Positions 21,969 to 30,208 of a stretch of DNA of 64,000 nt are shown one piece after another. Within the stretch, counting starts at the first letter, position 1. The number at the start of each line of letters is the position of its first letter. The notes beneath the pieces are model-generated. The model searched no databases. It was given only the letters and a program-made list of their open reading frames with translations, and was not told the DNA's origin. Origin of the DNA: Agrostemma githago (taxonomy: Eukaryota > Streptophyta > Magnoliopsida > Caryophyllales > Caryophyllaceae); the NCBI GenBank assembly GCA_958450325.1, contig OY288244.1, positions 36,889,424-36,953,423 on the forward strand, written 5' to 3'. The position numbers and the translations under genes are program-made.

Positions 21969-23806
21969 AATTGTGGACATGACATAGGTCCACCCCGACG
22001 CGGCCACGCGCGGGTTTGGGGAGGCGAATGAATCTCCATATGAGATGGTCAAATTGAAATTTAAATCGAAGTTGGAGTCGCCACCGAATTTTATGGTTAT
22101 TCGGAACCGTTCGAGCCCACTCTATGTCGTAGTGGGCCGTGTACAAAATACGGCCCATTTCCGATGTCAGAGTTTATTGGGCTCGTCCCTTTGCAGTTCG
22201 ATACCGATGCCGAGTTGAGCGGTTTATCGTATATTGAATGACTCTCGTTGCCAATGGTTTCGGACATCCGGAAACCACGGTTTTGAGTAAGGGGTGAGAG
22301 TACGTGTTGGGAAGTTCACTAAGAACACCCAACCCCGCCCGCACATTAGTGGCCTCTACTAGGATATCGAATGATTTTTTAATACGCGCGTTAGTAATAC
22401 GATGAATGATATGCAAACATTGTTTTCCTAAGCATGTGAGGAATTGAATGGGTTGCTAAGTCGGTTTAATGCATGAAAATTTAACGTCGAAGTTGAATTT
22501 AGCATGTGAGATTCGTTTTAGTATAATAAAACAAACGATGAAAAAGAATGAATTTGCTACAAGATGAACAAACGAGTTAGTATCGATTTGTGAATAACAA
22601 TATAGCAAATATGATGAATATGCAAGATCGAGAAAATATTAATCGAAATCTGAAAAATATTGTTAAAAAGACGCTGTTTTGTATAAAAAATGATGTTCGA
22701 AAAAAATAATAAAAAAGGAAAATGGGTCGCGTTTCCAGCGTTGCCCGCGACTCGCCCGGGGTGCGCGCGACTCGCGTCCCGGCCTGTTTCAGGATCGGTT
22801 TTTGAAAGCTCGATGTTTTTATTAAACCGCGTACGAATATTGCATAATTCGTACTCGACTTAATATTTTCGATATTCGTTATATTTGATAGTCGACTACG
22901 AAATCAATATCAAATACTCGGAATAGTGTTAGAAAAGATATAAATTTTAAGAAATCGTTTCGTAGAATAAAAAATAAAAACGAACGAAAAAGTTTAAAAA
23001 AGGTTCGGGTTTCAGACCCGTGTGCGAGCCGCCTGGGCGTGGCGCGACTCGCGTACGGGTCTGTACGGCTTTTTATTTTTTGTTCGAAATTGCTAAATTT
23101 GATGAATCGCGTACAAAATATGAATTAATTTGTATTCGATTCATGTTTTCGATATTCGTCGTATCCGATATTCGATTATGAAATCGATATCGAATATTCG
23201 GAATGAATTAAAAAGGTTTTGTAAAATTGTTTGAAAAAAGGAATTTGAACGAGAAAAGATGTAACGATTTTTGACATCATCGAAATCTTAATATAATTCT
23301 TTTTGATACAATATTCGATTTTGGAAAATCGATATCATATTTTTAAGAACGTTTGTTATGAAAATAGTTTTTTGTTAATATCGATATTAGAAATAAAAAA
23401 AAAGACGACGCTTGACCCGTAAAAAGAAAACGGACGACGAGGAGGAGAAGAGAAGAAAAGGAGAAATCGGGTTTGGTACACCCTCAACCTACATGCTTTT
23501 GTTAACTCGGATCGGGGCTCGTCGGAATGTGGCTAGGCACGGGAGCGTCGAGTGATGTCGGTCGGGTTAGGGTGGCTCGGTGAAGGTGACGGGTGAAGGG
23601 TGTCGGTTATCGGGGCCGGTTTCCTTCGGGTTTTGGACGCACTATCGGTTTCTCGATGCTAAGGTTGATGCTTTTCAGGAATTATGTATGTCGGGATGAC
23701 AGAAAGTTGATGTGTATGTTGCTAATAATTGATCCTATCGTGTGTCAATTCATGTTGTGCAAGGGGCTATTTATAGGAAATTCCCGACCTTGGCTAGGAG
23801 AGGTGC

Positions 23807-23811
23807 ATTTG
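23807..23811. other. Target-site duplication of element G (left copy)
   Basis: ATTTG here and at 27855-27859. The uninterrupted F 3' LTR has a single ATTTG at the matching place (CATTTGAATTAG). Confidence 0.95.
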
Positions 23812-24719
23812 TGATGTGAGTTGCTATGAACTTTGAAACAAGAATATGAAGTATGATTAGTATTCTGAAATGGAACGTAAACAAGTAACCAAAACAGAAT
23901 GAAAGGATAGTTTTAAGGTTGAATAAACCGTAACCAAGGATAGTATGCTAGGTGAAGTAGACCTATACTTCAACAAAGCGGTTGCTAGATCAAACACTCG
24001 ATTGAAATAGCGAGTTTAGAGCTTGTAACGCGACTTACTCTAGACTTTGTCTTGTAAACTACAAAGACGAAACAAAAGGAAGCTTCAAAGCTTAACTTTT
24101 ACTTGGGTTTTAATTTGCAAATTGGATTCTGTTTATTCCTTCAAATGGCCGGCTATTTATAGCCTACAAGAGCCCTTAAACCGGCTGGTCAAGGGTGACA
24201 ATAACAAAGTAAAATGGTGACAAAAACAAAGCTTAAGCCTAATGTGAACTAGGAGCTAATTACAAGGTTGGAGTTAAAAACAAAGCTAGTGTAAACATGG
24301 AGTTAAAACCAAAGCTAGGGAGTTAAAACCAAAGCTTCACCAAGAGTAACCAGCCGTGTTTAGTCTTGTGTGAACATGGAGCCAACAACAAAGCTTGAGT
24401 GTACACACCATGTGAACATGGAGCCAAAAACAAGGCTAACAAGAGAGCCTTTTGACCGTGTACACTAAGAGAACACAACCAGCTCCTTAACTTCAGTCCA
24501 CTACTCATGCTTGAATGATTGTGACCCTAAGTTAATGTCTTCATTTCACCTTGATTAGTTGCTCCTTTATTCAGCTCAAATTCGAGCTAGCTCCATAATT
24601 GAAGATGACTTCTTATTATAGCTAATGTAGCTGGCCTAAGCTTAAGTAGGAGCTAGTATTCTTTAGTTGAGCTCTTTAGAACTTCCTTACTTGAATTGGT
24701 AGCTCCTTGATTCGGATCA
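23812..24719 (-). repeat. Element G 3' LTR
   Basis: 908 bp, reading TGATGTGAG...CGGATCA on the plus strand. The minus-strand TATA box is at 24154-24161 (TATAAATA). The stop codon of the gag-protease frame (24653) lies inside this LTR. Confidence 0.95.
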
Positions 24720-26905
24720 TCTCCTCCCCCTTGACAAGGAATTGTCCTCAATTCTGAAATGTGAACTCTATCAAGGCATAGAAGAAGATCTTCTATTAGG
24801 AAGGTGGCTTGGACTCCATAATCATCTGGTAACTTCAGCTTGTAAACTCTTTGGGTGCCCTTGTGTGGAACTTCTGTTTGTGACTTCCACTTGCTCCTTC
24901 CTTGGTTTGGGAACTCCTCTATACTCACGTTAGCCAAAGACAAGTCATCCCTCATGAAGTACCTCGTACTTTTGTTGTGCTCTTTTCTCATGATGTACTT
25001 AGAATGTCCTGAAGTGCAAAGGAGGTTTCCTTTAAAAGGAAGTCTTACCTGCAAAATAAGCTTATCAAGAGTACCAAAGGAGTTAGTCTTGTGCTTGGTA
25101 AGCACTTCAGCCTCCGTGGAGTAGTAGTCCTTCCAATTCCCAATCCCTCTTGTGCCTATATCTAAAGTGGTTGAATGCGTGTGGTTACAAGACAATGTGT
25201 TAACCATGCCTTCGACCTTACCCTCTTCATACCTTAAGACTTCAGGATCTACACGAGGCATCAAATAAGATGGTATTCTCTTGGAGATAACAATACCTTG
25301 TTCCTGTTGCCACTCTTTAGATGGCTTTCCTTCACTGCCACTCTTAATCTTAATGGGTTTTTCTTTGGTGGCGTCAAACTCTCCCTTGTCTAGATTATGC
25401 ACCTCTACAAATTTATTAGCAAACATTGAGAGGCTGGGTTTTCCGACTCTATTTGCTAACATGTTACAGACACTTTGAGGTGCCATGGGTTTGAGTATAA
25501 TTTTCTTTCCTTTATCATTCAACTCATACTCATTCCTTCTTCCATGGTGAACTACGTCCCTATCAAACTGCCAAGGACGGCCTAATAGTATGTGACAAGC
25601 ATCCATAGGAATTACATCACACAAAACCTCATCAACGTAGGAACCCATGGTTAATCCAACCCTCACTTGTTTAGTGACCCTTACCTTGTTCCCGTTGTTT
25701 AACCAATGTAAGGCATAAGGGTTAGGGTGATTGGTAGTAGCTAGGCCTAGTTTGTCCACCATTTCAGTTGAGGCAACGTTGGTACAACTACCTCCATCGA
25801 TGATTAGACTACACCATTTATCTTTCACTTGACACTTAGTATGAAACAGTTGGTCTCTTTGTTCAGTGTCTTGTTGAATTGGGTTAGTATGTAGAGTTCG
25901 TAGTACTAGGAGTGTGTCATAAGCCGGGGGTTCATAAGCCTCAATATCTTCTTCCTCTTCTTCCTCTCCCTCATTGACATTAAAAACAGCCCCTATACGT
26001 TGTTCCTCCTCCCATAACTCATCCCTAACAGTGATTACCTCCCTTAAGGTCACAACTCTTTTGTTAGGACAAGCGTTTTTGAAGTGACCAAACCCTTGAC
26101 ATTTGAAACAACGTACCTTAGATAGACTAGTCTCAGTGGTTGTTTTGGGGGTAGACTGAGGTGGGGGTGCTGGGTTAGCCTTAACAAAAAGGGGTTGATT
26201 AGAACTAGTAGGATTGACTCTATTACTATCATCTGTTCTAGACCAAGTATGACTCTTACTAGACTCACCCTCATGTCTTCCCTTCCCTTGTGCCTCAATT
26301 TTTAGACACAACCCACACAATGTATCAAAATCAGAATAGGGACATAAATCAACCGTATTAGCTATACTACGATTCAACCCACGTAAGAACCTAGCCATTT
26401 TTATTTCTTCATTCTCCTCTACTTCTCCCATTAAAACCAGGTTCTCAAATTCCTCTATATATTCACTAACACTCATTTTTCCTTGAACAAGATTAGCAAT
26501 TTTTTTGTATAAGGACAACTTGTGCGTGGTTGGAACATACCTCTTACGTAGTTTACGTTTCAAGGACTCCCAAGAAGTGATCTTACCCTTCCCACTTCTG
26601 GTGCGTTGTACCTTAAGTCCTTCATACCAAAGGGAAGCCCCTTTGCTTAGCTTTAGGATGGCGTATTTGCACCTCTCTTCGTCCTCCAAATCCTTGAAGT
26701 CAAAGAGCTTCTCTATGTTTCTTTCCCACTCCAAGTAAGCTTCAGGATCAGTACCGCCATTAAACTCGGGGAGTTCGTTTACCTTGATCCTATCCACCAG
26801 TTCCCTCCTTGGTTGGAAGCGAGAATTCTTGGGTTGGAAGTTCTCCAATGCCTTCTTTAGTTGTTCCAGGAAGGTAGGGTCTTCAAAGTTCAATACTCCA
26901 GCCAT
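24653..26905 (-). CDS. gag-pro: Element G gag-protease fused to an integrase C-terminus (750 aa)
   Basis: Starts at MAGVLNFEDPTFLEQL (ATG at 26905, 41 bp inside the LTR); the frame is open further up but overlaps the PBS. Gag core: LPEFNGGTDPEAYLEWE, LSKGASLWYEGL, VSEYIEEFENLVLMGEV. CCHC knuckle: CFKCQGFGHFKNAC. Protease: LIIDGGSCTNVAS with HILLGRPWQFDRDVVHHG. These are typical of Reina-type chromoviruses. Instead of reverse transcriptase, after a linker of about 230 residues, the frame ends in a sequence like the end of a Reina integrase (YKLKLPDDYGVQATFLIEDL, residues about 688-707). So pol was removed leaving an in-frame join. No stop interrupts it. A plausible function is packaging its own RNA; polymerase and integrase must come in trans. 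Confidence 0.9.
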   Translation of the reverse strand: MAGVLNFEDPTFLEQLKKALENFQPKNSRFQPRRELVDRIKVNELPEFNGGTDPEAYLEWERNIEKLFDFKDLEDEERCKYAILKLSKGASLWYEGLKVQRTRSGKGKITSWESLKRKLRKRYVPTTHKLSLYKKIANLVQGKMSVSEYIEEFENLVLMGEVEENEEIKMARFLRGLNRSIANTVDLCPYSDFDTLCGLCLKIEAQGKGRHEGESSKSHTWSRTDDSNRVNPTSSNQPLFVKANPAPPPQSTPKTTTETSLSKVRCFKCQGFGHFKNACPNKRVVTLREVITVRDELWEEEQRIGAVFNVNEGEEEEEEDIEAYEPPAYDTLLVLRTLHTNPIQQDTEQRDQLFHTKCQVKDKWCSLIIDGGSCTNVASTEMVDKLGLATTNHPNPYALHWLNNGNKVRVTKQVRVGLTMGSYVDEVLCDVIPMDACHILLGRPWQFDRDVVHHGRRNEYELNDKGKKIILKPMAPQSVCNMLANRVGKPSLSMFANKFVEVHNLDKGEFDATKEKPIKIKSGSEGKPSKEWQQEQGIVISKRIPSYLMPRVDPEVLRYEEGKVEGMVNTLSCNHTHSTTLDIGTRGIGNWKDYYSTEAEVLTKHKTNSFGTLDKLILQVRLPFKGNLLCTSGHSKYIMRKEHNKSTRYFMRDDLSLANVSIEEFPNQGRSKWKSQTEVPHKGTQRVYKLKLPDDYGVQATFLIEDLLLCLDRVHISELRTIPCQGGGDDPNQGATNSSKEVLKSSTKEY

Positions 26906-26946
26906 GCTTACGTCTAGATGGATGACCAAAGCTCTGATACCACTAA
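26905..26946 (-). other. Element G primer-binding site and short leader
   Basis: Minus strand TGGTATCAGAGCTTTGG (about 26926-26942), four bases from the LTR. Its first 12 bases are the standard match to plant initiator tRNA-Met. The ATG follows almost at once. Confidence 0.9.
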
Positions 26947-27854
26947 TGATGTGAGTTGCTATGAACTTTGAAACAAGAATATGAAGTATGATTAGTATTC
27001 TGAAATGGAACGTAAACAAGTAACCAAAACAGAATGAAAGGATAGTTTTAAGGTTGAATAAACCGTAACCAAGGATAGTATGCTAGGTGAAGTAGACCTA
27101 TACTTCAACAAAGCGGTTGCTAGATCAAACACTCGATTGAAATAGCGAGTTTAGAGCTTGTAACGCGACTTACTCTAGACTTTGTCTTGTAAACTACAAA
27201 GACGAAACAAAAGGAAGCTTCAAAGCTTAACTTTTACTTGGGTTTTAATTTGCAAATTGGATTCTGTTTATTCCTTCAAATGGCCGGCTATTTATAGCCT
27301 ACAAGAGCCCTTAAACCGGCTGGTCAAGGGTGACAATAACAAAGTACAATGGTGACAAAAACAAAGCTTAAGCCTAATGTGAACTAGGAGCTAATTACAA
27401 GGTTGGAGTTAAAAACAAAGCTAGTGTAAACATGGAGTTAAAACCAAAGCTAGGGAGTTAAAACCAAAGCTTCACCAAGAGTAACCAGCCGTGTTTAGTC
27501 TTGTGTGAACATGGAGCCAACAACAAAGCTTGAGTGTACACACCATGTGAACATGGAGCCAAAAACAAGGCTAACAAGAGAGCCTTTTGACCGTGTACAC
27601 TAAGAGAACACAACCAGCTCCTTAACTTCAGTCCACTACTCATGCTTGAATGATTGTGACCCTAAGTTAATGTCTTCATTTCACCTTGATTAGTTGCTCC
27701 TTTATTCAGCTCAAATTCGAGCTAGCTCCATAATTGAAGATGACTTCTTATTATAGCTAATGTAGCTGGCCTAAGCTTAAGTAGGAGCTAGTATTCTTTA
27801 GTTGAGCTCTTTAGAACTTCCTTACTTGAATTGGTAGCTCCTTGATTCGGATCA
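26947..27854 (-). repeat. Element G 5' LTR
   Basis: 908 bp, the same length as 23812-24719, with one mismatch. It supplies the promoter for the gag-protease frame. Confidence 0.95.
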
Positions 27855-28389
27855 ATTTGAATTAGAACTACCGCTTAGGATAGGAAACGTAAGAAGTTGA
27901 GAGAAATAAGAAACACGGCTGGTTTGCTGCTGCTTGGCCGAGTATTTGCACTCGGTCGGGTGTTTGAATCGGTTTTCGGATAGGATTCCTGCTTGAGATC
28001 GAATTCTACCTTAAACGGAATTGTTTAATATTTTGTGAAGCTGATTTTTTGTAGAGTTTGAGTAAGAATCAGCCGTGTGAGGTGTCACGATTGACTCACG
28101 TGTCTCGGGAAAATCTTTGACCGGGTTTTGACTCGGTCGCTAAAAGACGGTTTTACCCCTGGTGTCGGACTCGACCCAAATTAGTGTTATTTGACTCGAA
28201 ACGACCCACTGGGCCTGAATTTGAGGTTGGTTTTGTGAAATTTTTACTCCGTAAAAGCCCAAGCCAAGTATCCATGATTTCGAGCCCATTTCCGAGTACG
28301 TTAAAGCACGTTTGCGTCCGATCATCATCGGGTGTTTGTCGGAAACTACTATAGACACCTGGCAGCAAAATGTGGGTGTCTACAATAAT

Positions 28390-29022
28390 ACATGCACAAA
28401 TCAGCCAAAATGAGAGAGGAAGGGAGTGTGAAGAGTTTGTGTTTAAGGCCAAAAATAAATGGATGAGAAAAAGAAAATATCTAAGGCTTAAACATCATAA
28501 AAGGAAATGTATACAAAGTTGTAGTGTAAAAATGTGACATGGGTGTGTCACGGTCCAAAACATGGGGAAAATGTCCCAAATAATTTCTAAGTTGATAAAA
28601 AGATGAATCGTAAAATTGTTAAAGGTATTTCAAATTAGTTCGAGTAAACCGCGCGTTGGAAAATAATTATTTACGAAACTTCGTAACAAAATCATTAAAG
28701 GTCAAATATTCTTAAATAAAAATATTTCTTAGTTGGAAATATCCTATAAACGTGTTTTGATATTTAGGAAAAATAAATAATTGAATTCCAAGTTCGTAGA
28801 AAAATAGAACTTCACGCGCAAAAATAAATAGTTTACAACGAAAATCAAATAAATAGGTTTACAAGAATTAAAATCTTTTAAAATAAAAATAAATATTATT
28901 TGACTCAAAAATAATAATAAGAATTCAGAAAGATGAAGGAAATAGAAGACGAAATTAACATAGAGTCATGACGGAGTCACAACAGAATAATTAACGGCAC
29001 TAGGAAAATACTGGGTGTTACA
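28390..29022. repeat. Element E LTR, right part
   Basis: The remainder of E after the F target duplication, ending CTGGGTGTTACA at 29022. AT-rich, no gene. It continues directly from 9430 once F is removed. Confidence 0.7.
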
Positions 29023-29027
29023 CTCCA

Positions 29028-29991
29028 TCAAACCCTAATCATCCATAATCAACACTTAATCCCCCTACTAACCCCATAAAAAGTCTACTCACTCATAATC
29101 AAACTAATACTAACAATGAAAAGAGGAAACAACATAAACATCCAAACATCCATTATGAAACTAGCAAGAACAAGAACAATAAGAAAAGATTGAAACTTGA
29201 AAGATTAAACAAGAATTAAGAGTAAAGAGAATAAGAAAATTATACCTACTAACAAGAAGATGAAAAGATAAGAACTTGCATTAATAAGAAAAACCCAAAT
29301 AAATCTCCCAAGGTTGTCAATCTTGGATGAATCTTCAAGAATACTCTTAATACAAGACTAATTACTAAGATTAATCTAAGATTAACAAAAGTTTAAGGAA
29401 AGATTAAGCTAATGAGAGGAGGAAGTCTATCTAGGGTTTAGAATAATGTAGAGGAGTCTCAGGTGCTTAAACAATACAAAGGAATTTAAAGGAAGTCATG
29501 CGGTGCTGTATTGGGCCCTTCCCGGTCGGGATGAATGGTCCCGGTTGGGATGATACATCCTTCCCGGTCGGGAAGCTTCCTTCTCGGTCGGGATGACCCA
29601 TCAGAAGACGCTTCTTTCTTTCACTCCTTCCCGACCGGGAAGGCTACTCTTCCCGCCCGGGAAGGGTCTTGTAGGCCTCCAATATGGTCCCAAAGGTCCC
29701 TCCTTGCTCTTGTTAGGCTTCTCATCGATTCTCGGTGCTCGGGATCGGGTCCCAAGGGCTCGGGATCGAGTCTAAGCCACCGGGTGATCGTCGCTTCTCT
29801 TCGTTGGCTCCAAATGTGTCGGAAACGAGTCGGAATCGTTTCATCTCTCCAATAATGGTACTAGGAACCTAAAACAAACTAGAAGAAGCGTAAGTAGCCT
29901 CGAAAACCGCTCCAATGAGCGATTCCACAAAATAAACTGGGACCAAACGCAACAAATAAGCACTACAAACCACACTTATCAACTCCCCCAC
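29028..29991 (-). repeat. Element B 3' LTR, right part (TATA deleted)
   Basis: Matches 38071-39051. Compared with that copy it lacks a 30-bp segment (38522-38551) that holds the TATA box, at position 29480/29481. A GC near-palindrome array lies at 29518-29664. Confidence 0.9.
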
Positions 29992-30208
29992 ACTTAACCC
30001 TTACTCGCCCTCGAGTAAGCACCAACTAACTACTAAGCTAATAAAAAAACTAAAATACTAGCCGAGCGGGTATTAGCGCACCCTACGCCCTTTCAACTCC
30101 CCCACACTTAACCCTTACTCGCCCTCGAGTAAGCACCAACTAACTACTAAGCTAATAAAAAAAAACTAAAATACTAGCCGAGCGGGTATTAGCGCACCCT
30201 ACGCCCTT
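29992..30208 (-). repeat. Element B polypurine tract, tandemly duplicated
   Basis: Two copies of a 104-bp unit start at 29991 and 30095. Each contains CTCCCCCACACTTAA (29993-30007 and 30097-30111), the plus-strand view of the polypurine tract TTAAGTGTGGGGGAG next to the 3' LTR. Element C has only one copy (41523-41537). Confidence 0.85.

Larger units (their letters stand above)
23812..27854 (-). mobile_element. Element G: young Reina-like gag-protease-only retrotransposon
   Basis: 4043 bp with two 908-bp LTRs (23812-24719 and 26947-27854). I find a single mismatch between them (24212 A, 27347 C), so the insertion is recent. The minus-strand PBS matches initiator tRNA-Met (TGGTATCAGAGC). The only gene is one long gag-protease frame; reverse transcriptase, RNase H and most of integrase are missing. 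The polypurine tract, GGGGGAGGAGA on the minus strand, is at 24720-24730. It depends on enzymes from elsewhere. Confidence 0.95.
9431..28384 (-). mobile_element. Element F: Tat/Ogre-like Ty3/gypsy retrotransposon with an antisense gene
   Basis: Minus-strand element of about 14.9 kb without G. Order in its own direction: 5' LTR (28384-21972, holding G), Arg-type PBS, ~1-kb leader, gag-protease (20891-17841), reverse transcriptase, RNase H, archaeal-type RNase H, integrase (to 14560), an antisense intron-containing gene (12469-14171), 3' LTR (11825-9431). TSD is ATAAT. Two RNase H domains and the PBS place it in the Tat lineage. The upstream ORF1 typical of true Ogre is not visible in the leader. 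Pol has at least five stops or frame breaks; gag-pro is open. Confidence 0.9.
21972..28384 (-). repeat. Element F 5' LTR, split by G
   Basis: 21972-23811 and 27860-28384 together match the 3' LTR at 9431-11825. The TATA box (minus) is at 23768-23775. G's target site is 31 bp upstream of that TATA box in F's direction, inside U3. Confidence 0.9.
6558..29022. mobile_element. Element E: ~3.5-kb solo LTR, later split by F
   Basis: E consists of 6558-9430 and 28390-29022, 3506 bp in total. It starts TGTAATCCCC and ends GGGTGTTACA, nearly inverted ends of the TGTAACACCC type seen in chromovirus (Tekay/Del-like) LTRs. Flanking five bases are CTCAA (6553-6557) and CTCCA (29023-29027), a target duplication with one mismatch. 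No internal region or second LTR is present, so I read it as a solo LTR left by LTR-LTR recombination. Family assignment is an inference. Confidence 0.7.

Noticed and set aside
29535..29855. Plus-strand ORFs in the B LTR (also 38605-38925)
   Set aside because: Antisense readings of the GC near-palindrome array and LTR; the two copies do not preserve a start and no domain is seen.
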